Program-made: the position numbers and the translations under genes
Assembly (NCBI GenBank): GCA_026770585.1
Contig: MU646304.1
Location: forward strand, 1,591,436 to 1,602,066
DNA length: 10,631 nucleotides
Source: Baffinella frigidus
Taxonomy: Eukaryota > Cryptophyceae > Cryptomonadales > Baffinellaceae
Direction: 5' to 3'
The notes under the pieces: model-generated
What the model saw: the letters and a program-made list of their open reading frames with translations, nothing else
Told to the model about the DNA's origin: nothing
The model's database searches: none
In this document: in pieces, positions 1-9,300 of the stretch
How positions within the stretch are numbered: the stretch's first letter is position 1
Layout of the letters: each line of letters begins with the position of its first letter

Positions 1-98
<98 letters not shown>

Positions 99-145
99 AT
101 ATATATACATATTTATATATATATATAAAAAAAATATATATATGT
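1..145. repeat. (AT)n microsatellite
   Basis: An uninterrupted AT dinucleotide run fills positions 1-94. It is followed by an imperfect AT-rich continuation with a short A-run near 127-134. There is no coding potential. The repeat starts at the window edge, so its true length is unknown. Confidence 0.97.
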
Positions 146-163
146 GTGTCTCTCTCTGTCTCA

Positions 164-194
<31 letters not shown>

Positions 195-197
195 TCA
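146..197. repeat. CT/GT-rich simple repeat
   Basis: A short TG tract passes into a CT-dominated tract with scattered G (ctctgtctc units). It adjoins the AT repeat and forms a compound microsatellite. The Ser/Leu-rich reading frame it creates is an artefact. Confidence 0.9.
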
Positions 198-733
198 GAA
201 AAACATGGACCTCCAATCGTCACCAGCGCGTGAGTTACGCCCGCATGCACCCCACCACCCACACAGCGGGCTGCGATCGCAATGTTGGTGGCTCAGCCAC
301 CCAGAATCAGTTAGGATATCCGTAGGAACAACCCAAGTCCTTACGCATGGCTTACCCTATGGTCTTGTGGGACCTTTTACGTGGGTTGTCCACGAAATCT
401 CTTCTGAGCCTCATGTGTGGGATATTTAGTGTGATCGAAACCTGGGGCTTTGATGTGACCGAAAGCACCCCCAAAACCCCACAACCACAGCTTACAGTTT
501 AGCTGAACCCCCAAAACTAGACCCGAGACGTGGGTAGGGTGCACACGACCTCTGTACAGGTCCTGCTCAGACCCAGCCCTGCGAGACCGCCCTGGCAAGC
601 TGGCAAACTAGCAAGGTAGCAATATGAAGCTATGAAGCTATGAAGATATCAAGCGAGCAAGGTTGCAAAGCAGCAAGCAGACTGTCTCCCAAGTGGAAGC
701 GTCACTGGACATGCACAGCAGGGGATGGCCGCT
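198..733. other. gene-poor stretch with short local repeats
   Basis: I see no exon with convincing splice sites or protein-like composition on either strand. The only structure is a run of short related words: gctatgaa-type units around 623-648, and agcaag words around 609-690. Part of this may be flanking or intronic sequence of the minus-strand gene downstream. Confidence 0.5.
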
Positions 734-928
734 AGCGTGTGAGTGAAAAAGAAGGAGGGAGAAAGGGAGGGAGGGAGAGACAACGAGTGCGAGAGCGAGA
801 GCGCGAGAGCGAGAGAGAGAGATGGAGAGAGAGAGAGAGCAAGAGAGAGCGCGCGAGAGAGAGAGAGCGCGCGCGAGAGAGAGAGAGAGAGAGAGGACGG
901 GAGTCAGAGGGGGAGAGAGAAGGCAGGC
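734..928. repeat. GA-rich (polypurine) imperfect microsatellite
   Basis: A long purine tract on the plus strand, mainly GA with interspersed GC and GGA. Translations give Arg/Glu-rich peptides on plus and Ser/Leu/Arg-rich peptides on minus, both typical of simple repeats. On the minus strand it is a long polypyrimidine tract next to a possible exon end at 934. Confidence 0.93.
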
Positions 929-933
929 AGCAC

Positions 934-1301
934 CTCGTCGACGTCTGGCGCAGCAAGCCTTTGACACTCTGATACGACGACACCCTCGAAACCGACCTCG
1001 CCCTTCCAGGCAACGCAGCCACCAACGTGGCCCCCCCTGACGACGCATCCGCCTCCCCACACGCCAAGTCCGCCTCACTGAGCGTCGCGAGCGCGTCGTG
1101 TGTCGCATGCTCCCCCTCCCCGTCCGCCGCCGCGGAAGCCCTGGCGCGTTCCACAGCGCCGCGCATGCCCCCCCCCGGAACCCCCGCCGTGCCGGCCGAC
1201 ATTTGGCTGAGGGAGTGCACGAGTGGTGGGAGTGCCCCGATGTGGGTATCCGCCTGCATCGTCTTCGCCGCCCCCTTTTTGACCTTTTGAACCTTGTGTA
1301 C
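934..1301 (-). CDS. possible additional exon of the PH-domain gene (doubtful)
   Basis: On the minus strand a good acceptor (TTTCCCCCAG at about 1313-1302) opens a frame that begins VHKVQKVKKGAAKTMQ. It then runs through an Ala/Gly/Ser-rich GC-rich segment to a possible GT donor after 934. The basic start and open frame look exon-like. However, the preceding exon has no donor in the phase needed to join this frame, and high GC content keeps other frames open too. It could be a further exon joined by unseen splicing, a separate gene, or non-coding GC-rich sequence. Confidence 0.2.
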
Positions 1302-1337
1302 CTGGGGGAAAGACCGCGGGGTGTAGGGTCAGGGGAG

Positions 1338-1890
1338 TTAATCAAGGGTTAAACGCTTCAAAAAACACGTCCGTCTCGCATGAAACGAATGTGCGTCCTC
1401 CCCGTCTTGGCCAAATTCTTGAATATCTGAAAGCGATATTTTGGGAACGGGGAGCACCGCTTTGATGGTGTCGAGCGGGATGATCTCAGAGAGCGATTTC
1501 CGCGACGTGATGTTCAAGTCCTGCATGTGCTGCAGCTCCAGGTAGTCCGGCATCAGCGTCACCTACCAAATGAAAATTATTGGTCACCCATCAAATCGCG
1601 GAATCCCAAGTGTTACACAGCGGAATCTAGCCGTCACCTGTCCCCAAATCCGCCCACACGTGTCACCTCCCGGCTTCTCCAGGTGCACCAGCTGTTTCCG
1701 CGCGCTGTAGGGACGCATGAGGCGCTTTCGCTGAAGGGACGCATGCACCCCTCATATGTCTTTGGCAGGCGCACGGAGCACTGACCTTGCGAGATTGCCA
1801 GACGACTTCGGTCTTGAAGAGGCGTTTCTCCAGCTCGCCCTTCCGGATCGCCCCATCATCGTGAACCACTTTCGCACCCGACCCGTCACC
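1338..1890 (-). CDS. PH-domain-like protein, 3' two exons (partial)
   Basis: Two minus-strand exons join in phase 0. The first is 1890-1786 (35 codons; acceptor ggcag|GGT, donor AAG|GTCAGT). The second is 1562-1338 (acceptor ttggtag|GTG, ending TAA), and the intron is 223 bp. The joined protein has the beta-strand pattern of a pleckstrin-homology domain: KGELEKRLFKTEVVW, then QSRKVTLMPDYLELQ, then SEIIPLDTIKAV, then HSFHARRTCFL. PH domains typically bind phosphoinositides or protein partners and recruit proteins to membranes; ligand binding cannot be judged here. The terminal helix with its usual Trp is not visible, so the domain may end short or continue through a further exon. Upstream exons were not found. 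The gene is transcribed away from the CAP-like gene. I am confident of the exons and moderately confident of the PH call. Confidence 0.6.
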
Positions 1891-2010
1891 CTGCCAAACT
1901 CCCCCAATTATTCACATGCATCACAGCAATTGCGGCAGCCATCCTCCCCACAACTCACCCCAAACCTCTCCCCGGCTGGTCCCCATTTTTCAGATCAAGT
2001 GCTCCCTCGC

Positions 2011-2065
2011 CCACCCTTGCAGCGCGGTACGTCGCTCGCCGACATCCGTGCAGTTGCGCCCACAC
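2011..2065 (+). repeat. diverged direct repeat, copy 1
   Basis: This 55-bp segment matches 2315-2369 at about 43 of 55 positions without gaps. Both contain CGTCGCTCGCC. Looser resemblance (a CCATTTT-CA motif) extends about 30 bp upstream, suggesting an old duplication about 304 bp apart. Confidence 0.7.
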
Positions 2066-2314
2066 ACACTGCCTCTCTACGGGCGACACGCTCGAATCGC
2101 CATGGGACACAGGCAAGCAATCAGTAGTGGCAGGGTCTGTTCCAACAAGGCTGGATGAAGGGTGGGAGGTACCCGGTAACTGTGGCGGCCCTGGCCGCGC
2201 ATTCGCATGCGGTGCATGACTGCCATCACAGCCGCCATCGTCCAAACTCCCCTTTCTGCTGCCCCAACACCCAATCTCCCCTCAGTCACTCGCCATTTTC
2301 AAACGAGCAATCGG

Positions 2315-2369
2315 CCACCCGTGCAGCTTGGCACGTCGCTCGCCGGCATCTCTGCACTTTGACCCGCAC
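2315..2369 (+). repeat. diverged direct repeat, copy 2
   Basis: Second copy of the 55-bp segment at 2011-2065. Neither copy has a convincing reading frame in common, so it looks like duplicated non-coding sequence. Confidence 0.7.
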
Positions 2370-2861
2370 GTCCCTTCCTTTTGACCCTCGACTCCGGCGA
2401 CCCCCAAACAGCGTTCGTCTTCGTGACCGAGATTACGACCCAGCCGATTTTACTACACGCCAGGTCATGACTGGGGAGTTAATAGCGCAACGTTTCATTT
2501 CGTGGTACTGAATGGTACGTAGCCACCATCCATTTCGCAGCTTCTCGTCCTTTCCATTTCGGACTCGTGTACAATTTTGTAAATCAGACTTGTTGCTGAA
2601 AATCCTCTTGCGACCTGGCGTTGGTGAATGCCCAAAGTTGACGACACACCAGAATATCCACTTAAGAATAGTCCCTCTAGAGAGGAAGGAAGGCGGGAAG
2701 AGCGAAGCAGAGAGCAGGTCGCCGCCGACAGGGTAGTTATGTACTGCGCACGCCACGAAGGGCATCACAGTATCTCGGTCTTGGTGCTGCAAGTTAAGGA
2801 CAGGCTGACTCCCGAGTATCCAAGAATTCAAGAATTGAGAATTCTCTGAACAGAGGAAGCG

Positions 2862-2925
2862 GGTTGGGGGCGCAGTGGTCTAGAGCGAGCATCTGTAGCG
2901 ATACTGGAGCGCATCGACCATCCAT
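2862..2925 (+). other. possible tRNA-derived (SINE-like) segment
   Basis: The words GGGGGCGCAGTGGTCTAGAG (2866-2885) resemble the D-arm/A-box of a tRNA with a two-base insertion. A degenerate B-box-like ATCGACCATCC lies at 2913-2923, about 40 bases after AGTGGT, close to the spacing in a tRNA. I cannot fold a full cloverleaf or identify an anticodon, so this is at best a tRNA-derived SINE head or a tRNA relic. Confidence 0.25.
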
Positions 2926-3141
2926 ACCCCAGCCTCCAGCCCATACCCAGCCTCCAGCCCATCCGTCCTCTCTTGGAGCGAACAGCGATTCTGCCCCTGC
3001 CTCTGCAACTGATCTGCCAAGCAAGCACCGTGATCACAGACCCTACCTGTCCCCCTGACGACCTGTCCCGGACCACGACAGCAGAAATCGCTGACGACAC
3101 CCACGGACACCTCCGGATTCTTGCCATTCGCTGAGGAGAGG

Positions 3142-3350
3142 ATGAATCTCGGCTGGGGGAAGACACCCTCGTTCCTGGGTTGGGGCGGCGAGGAGGTGCA
3201 GCATGGACACAACGCTGGCGCCGCCGGCGAGGCACAGGGTGGCGCCTCCAACGGCGGGGCGGACGTAGGAGGATGGTTTTCTAGCCTCGGAGCGCGCATC
3301 TTCAGTTTCCAAAGCGCCCCCGACAACATCTACGATGCCGCCGTGTCAAT
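3142..3350 (+). CDS. exon 1, CAP-like gene
   Basis: The first ATG of the open frame starts [19 protein letters not shown] Gly/Ala/Asn linker and [14 protein letters not shown] follow, so two WG-x-F/GWF-type segments recur. It ends in split codon AT before the donor GTAAAG, and exon 2 supplies the G (Met). If this donor is unused, the frame stops at once at TAA 3352-3354, leaving a 70-residue ORF. The in-phase continuation favours splicing. Confidence 0.6.
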
Positions 3351-5484
3351 GTAAAGTCCTTGACCCTCATTGGTCTCTTCCTGCGATCCGGGTTGTCTTC
3401 CGATTAGGGTAACGTGCGATGGGTTGGGAGATAAGTGACTGTAGCCTGAACCAGACTCTTCAAGGTGCAGGGTTTGCTGATCAGCAGCTGCTTCGCCAAT
3501 TTACTTGGCGATTCACTCATGGAGAAACTCCTGCAGTTTGCATTCTGGGTAATCTAAGCCGAGGTTCCTGCATCGTGGGGGCGTCTTCGAGATGCAACCC
3601 CGGCCGTTCGGAGAATTCGCAAATTATGCTGGATGTTTTGTGTGTTCTGCTGAAACCCTCAACCCTAAACCCTAAACCCTAAACCCTATACCAAAATTCC
3701 TAAACCCTACACGCTGAAAACAGGGGAGCAAGTCAAATCGAGGAGGAGAAGCAGTACGAGATAGAATCGACGGAGTCGGCCTCGGTCGATCCTGAACCCC
3801 TGAACACTAAACCCTGAACCCTTAACCCCTGACACTTAAACCCAACCGATAAACCCTAGACCCTCAACACTAAACCCTGAACCAGAAACCCTAAACCCTA
3901 AACCCTAAACCCTAAACTTTAAACCCTAAACCCTAAACCCTAAACCCTAAACCCTAAACCCTAAACCCTAAACCCTTCATCCTGAACCCTCAACCCTAAA
4001 CCCTAAACCCTAAACCCTAAACCCTAAACTGTAAACCCCAAACCCTAAACCCCCTAAACTCGGAACCCTAAACACTAAACCCTAAACCCTAAACCCTAAA
4101 CCCTAAACCCTAAACCCTAAACCCTAAACCCAAACCCCAATTCCTACACCCTGAACCCTGAACACTAAACGCTCAACCCGTAACCCTAAACCCCAAACAC
4201 AAAACCCCAAACCCCAAGTGGTTTAACCCCACACCCGAACCCCCACAGGTGGACTGGCAAGCCAAGCACGAGGAGCACGATGAGTTCGCCACACCCGAGC
4301 AGGTGTGCTCTCAACCCTAAACCCTGAACCCTAAACCTTAAGACCACCTTATGTGCACACTTACCGACATGATGTGCGCTCTTCCGACATGCTGCGAAAC
4401 CGCGTTCAGCCCCACCTCTGCGCTCGACCCCGCGCGTGTCCTTTCTCCAAGACCCCCCCCCCCACATCACAGCTTTAACTAGCGGCACGTCCCGTCGATG
4501 CGTGTATATATCCCACACACCAAACCCCAAACCCCAGACACCAAACCTCAAACCCCAAACCCCAAACCCCAAACCAGGAGGCAGAGCTGCAGGAGCTGCA
4601 AGATGATGTTGATCGGTTTGGCCCTGATTCCCCTCAACCCCAAACCCTGACCCCAAACCCTAAACCCTAAGCCCAAAACCCTCAAACATAAAACCTAAAC
4701 CCTAAACCCTAAACCCTTAACCCTTAACACGTAAACCCTAAACCTTAAACCCTGACCCCTAAACCCTAAACCCTAAACCCCAAACCCTGAACCCTAATCC
4801 CAGAAAACTTAACCCTGAACACGAAACCTCGAACTCAAACCCAGAAACCCTGATCCATAAATACTTAACACAAAACACTCAACACTAAACCCTAAACCCT
4901 AAACCATAAACCATAAACCCTAAACCCTGAACCCTAAACCCTAAACCCTAAACCCTAAACCCTAAACCCTAAACCCTAAACCCTAAACCCTGAACCCCAA
5001 ACCCTAAACCCTTAACCCTGAATCCTGAATCCTAAACCCTAAACCCTGACCCCTCGACCCTAATCGCTAATCCCTAAACCCTCAACCCTCAACCCTGAGC
5101 CCTCAACCCTCAACTCTAAAAACTAAACCCCAATTCGTAAACCCTAAACCCTGAACCCTTAACCCCCAACCTCAACCCAAACCCTAACCGATAAACCCTA
5201 AACCCTAAACCCTAAATCGTACGCCCTACACCCTACACTCTTCACCATAAACCATAAACCATAAACCATAAACCATAAACCATAAACCATAAACCATAAA
5301 CCATAAACCATAGACCATAGACCTACCCCCACGCCCCGAAGCAGGCTGAACATCGTGCTGGAAGCGTACATGGAAAGAGTCGAGATAGCGAAAAAAGACC
5401 TCCGAATCGCCGACGACGCCGACGCAATGCAGCTCCCGGTCCGCGCGACACCCACTCTCTCTCTATATAAATATATAGATAGAC

Positions 5485-5523
<39 letters not shown>

Positions 5524-5544
5524 CAGATAGATAGATAGATAGAT

Positions 5545-5594
<50 letters not shown>

Positions 5595-6259
5595 GGATAG
5601 ATAGACAGATATGTATATATAGACATATTTACTTATATATCTATATCTATCTATATATATATGTTTTTTTGTGTGTGTGTGTGTGTGTGCGTGTCTACAT
5701 TTTATATCTATCTCTCACTCTATATATATATATATATATCAATGTGTATCTATACGTTATATACATATATATATATACATATATATATACATCTCTCGCG
5801 CGCGCGGTCCCTCCCTCCCTGACCAGAAGTCGCGTCCCCCCCCCGCTTGCATCTGACCATCGCCAGATGAGCCAGCTGCTAGGGTGATGGTTGTGTCTCC
5901 AGCACATGCCCAGTGCTATCGTGTGTGTTGCCCCAGGACGCGCCTGTACTAACCCAGGACGCGCCAGGAGTGAGGTGCCCCGCCGCACTCTCGGAGCTTG
6001 ACGGTTGGGGGTTCAAAAGCGAGCCTGGACCGGTTGGTTTTGGATGGAATGATTTACGTTTGGCGGATGTGTATCCGCGGTGCTGCAAAGCTCCCTCGCG
6101 TGTTGCGGCTCCCCCGCAGGGAACCCGGCATCTGCACACACACACACCTTGACGCTCAACTTTCCCTACCCCCTGAGTTATCACTATGGACTCAAGAATT
6201 CAGGCGATGCATGGGAGGGGCAGGCGCTGAATGGTTCGGGGGGGGGGCGTGGAGAGAGA

Positions 6260-6315
<56 letters not shown>

Positions 6316-9300
6316 TACAGAGACAAAAGGCGCAGCATGTGCGGAGCAGGCGCTGAATGGTTCTGGGGTGGTGGCGTGGCAGGTGCTGTCATGCAAAGGC
6401 AAGGTTTGGACGTGCGCGCACCAGCGGGACGAGGCCGTCGAGATGGACCTGTCTGCCGCGCAGAAGGCTGGCCAGGTCCCCCGTACCACACGGTGTGCAC
6501 TACGGACATGTTGGGACACGCGAGGGCACCACTCGCGCGGCGCTGGGGTGCTCCGCGGCGTCCCCGCTGTGTTGTTCGGCGCGCGACCTTGGAGGCGTTC
6601 CGCGACTGCTCTTCTTCTTCTTCTTCTTGCACTCGTCTTCCCCTTCTGATTCTCCTTCTTCTTCTTCTTCTTCTTCTTCTTCTTCGTCGTCTTCTTTTTT
6701 ATTTATTACTCTCAGCTAGAGATGGGTGATCAAAAGTCCATGAGCCACCAACCCCCCGACATGTTTTTCTTCAACCAATCCCCCACCACACGAGGCTATC
6801 CGTGTGAACATATTCATAAGTCAATCATTTGATCATTGCCCAGGAAACATGCCAAAAGTCAGCAATTGGTCACGTACCTGCACGCTTTTCGTGCAGGCTT
6901 TCCCACAAACCCCCAAAACGTCCATTTACTATGTTCGCGTAGCCTCGTGTGGCAACAAGTTTTTATTTTCGTTGGCAGGTTGTGAACATCTCGCAGTGGT
7001 CAAAATATAGTCAAACATATCACGGCAGTAACATACATCACGATGAAGTCACTAACGTGTTGTGGCTGCGTTCTTTTCGTTGGCAGGTGGTGAACATATC
7101 GCAGTGCTCAGCAACCGGGAAGTTCCTGAGCCGCATCTGCTCCGTGCGCGTGGTCGGCACGTGCGCCCGCATGACCGTGCAGGACTGCTCGTGGGTGCTG
7201 ATCCTCGTCGATGAGGCGACTGAGATGGTCCAGCTCACACGGTACCTCCTCCTCCCCGCGCCACTTTCCTCTACTTTCGAGCCTTAAGTTGTGTGGTCGG
7301 CACGTGCGCCCGCATGACCGTGCAGAACTCCTCACGCGTGTTGATCCTCGTCGATTAAGCGACGGAAATGGTCCAGCTCACACGGTCCGTCCACCCCGCG
7401 CCACTTCCGGTATTATTTTGCTCCGTGCGCGTGGTCGGGACGTGCGCCCGCATGATCGTGCAGGCCACACAGCGGACTTGGAAGGGATCCGTGAATACCC
7501 CCTAAGCGATAAGACCTAGGACCCTACGGTAGGCAATCCGTGGGGGCATAGGGGGGTTCCTACGGATAAGGTAACGGAAACTCGGCCCAAAATGGGCCGA
7601 AACGCCCTTCGTAGCCCGCTATGTGGACTGCTCGCGGGTGCTGATCCTCGTCGATGCGGCCACTGAGATGGTCCAGCTCACACGTTCCGTCCTCCTCCCC
7701 GCGCCACTTGCCTTCTTTGTTACTCGCGAGCCTTCAGTGGAGTGACCCACGAGGCTGGTTGTGAGCATTGTGCCAACTCAAGGCTCGAGAGTCATACAGA
7801 AGGGAAGTGGCGGGTCAGCCTCAGCATTTTCAACACCCTTCCGATCCCTTCCGTGGTGGGGCATGTCCAGTTTGCAAGGCGTGCCACCACACCAATCATT
7901 GTGTTCGTGCAATCACACCATCAATTTTGTTCCAGCAACACCATGCGTCCCTCCACCCACTCCGCCGCACCCGAACCCACCAAACCTTCACCGGCACTGA
8001 AAAATGCGTGGGCGCAAGCAGGTGTGCGCACATCACGCTCGTGTGTGGGAACGAGCTCCCTAGCATCGAGGTGTCTCCTGCCCCACCGCAAACCCTAAAC
8101 TCTCACCCTAAAACCTAAATCCTGAACCCTGAACCCTACACCCTACACCCTGAACCCCAAACCCCAAACTCTAAATCTTAAACCCTAAACCCTACACTCC
8201 AAACCCTAAACCCTAAACCTTAAACCCTACACCCCAAACCCTAAACCCTCAACCTCACACCTGTCGTTCCTCCTACACCACCCGTCCTTCTTCAACACAG
8301 TTTGATGCCCCTCGGAGCTGTCATCCAAGTTGAGCAGAGCGGCCCTCTTGACGCCTGCTCTCCTGCGAGGCGTGTCCGCGTAGAGCGGGGCTCTCTTGTG
8401 TTCACACCTTTCCCGGCGAGAATCATTTCCCACATTCCAAACGTTCTCTGGTGTAACGATCGAGTTTCAGTCCTTTCAAACGAAGTCCCGGTACACATTC
8501 CCTCCACAGGACCGAAAAAGTCCGGAAATGTTGAAGGATTCTGACCAGGGGGTGCCAATTCAAGAGAGACGGTGTCAGACCCGCTCTAGCCATGGCGTCC
8601 CCAACGCCTGTTTCAGATCTTCTTCTTCTGTATCACTCTCTATACAGGTCCTAGATAGGCCCTTACGCCTTGAGTTGAGTGACACAAAGGTCTATGAACT
8701 TTAATGAAACGAGCCCGCCTCGGAACCTAGAGAGACCCGCTGTAGGCAGGTGTCTCCAACGCCGTACACAGTATTGCGCCCACAAATGAATGGCTCCAAC
8801 TGCTGACATGAATACAGAGATCTGATCCGGGGATATCGTGATCAACCATTGCTCACTTTGGGCGTATTTCCCAAGAAACAATATAATAATCAAATTCAGG
8901 AACGTTGGCCGTAGTGTTCTGAGTGAGTCTATGCGCCTCAATGAAACGAGCCCGCCGGGCTTGATGAAACAAGGCCGGCTCGGAACCTGTCTCTGACTTC
9001 GGGTGGCGGCGGGAGCAGATAGTGGACTCCAAAGAAATCACGATCCTCGGCTCGGTCGTGTCCGCGAAATCGTACACGATGCAGACATCCAAGGTGAGCT
9101 TCGCGCCGACCCTTGGAGGGCCCCCGCCTGCCGGTTTTGACCACCGTTCTGACCACCTTAACCACCTTTCGATCTCCTCGCGGGTTTCTCTCTTGTTCCC
9201 CTCGATTTCCCCTTGATTCCTCCTCGAATTCCCCTCGATTCCCCCTCGATTTCAACTTGATTTCCCCCCGATTTCCTCTCGATTTCCTTGCGATTTCCTC

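Larger units (their letters stand above)
1891..3141. other. divergent region between the two genes; no confident exon
   Basis: This stretch must hold upstream intron or exon sequence of the minus-strand PH gene and the 5' flank of the plus-strand gene. I found no recognisable start exon for the PH gene, no clear TATA box and no protein-like frame with matching splice sites. It does contain a diverged direct repeat, a two-copy 17/18-mer at about 2925-2965, the perfect palindrome GAGAATTCTC at 2837-2846 and a tRNA-like segment. Confidence 0.45.

Noticed and set aside
638-1345. 235-residue minus-strand ORF with Ser/Leu/Arg runs
   Set aside because: Half is the GA/CT microsatellite and the rest is an Arg-rich frame of a GC-rich segment. 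A different frame (1301-934) looks more protein-like and even that is doubtful.
2433-2831. 132-residue minus-strand ORF as a candidate first exon of the PH gene
   Set aside because: Composition is not protein-like, it resembles no family I know and no splice donor leads in phase to the 1890 acceptor.
4186-4656. 156-residue minus-strand ORF rich in Gly-Phe-Gly-Val-Trp
   Set aside because: It is the antisense translation of CCCCAAA/CCCTAAA variants, whose period of seven cycles through frames.
3655-5220. A chromosome end (terminal telomere)
   Set aside because: The arrays are internal, highly degenerate, interrupted by exon islands and followed by more than 5 kb of other sequence including the rest of the gene.
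5198-5626. 142-residue minus-strand ORF rich in Tyr-Leu-Ser-Ile
   Set aside because: It is a translation of the GATA microsatellite and the AAACCAT array.
5998-6729. 243-residue plus-strand ORF across the CA and CTT repeats
   Set aside because: Its length comes from repeats without stops (His-Thr and Ser/Leu runs). It is out of frame with exon 6, which has the CAP-like sequence.
7742-7765. Another copy of the exon 7 start (GGTTGTGAGCAT resembles GGTTGTGAACAT)
   Set aside because: Only about 12 bases match and no acceptor is present, so chance cannot be excluded.
8302-8544. Possible extra exon beginning [13 protein letters not shown]
   Set aside because: No donor in a phase that keeps exons 8 and 9 joined, and the CARP pattern is continuous across that join without it.
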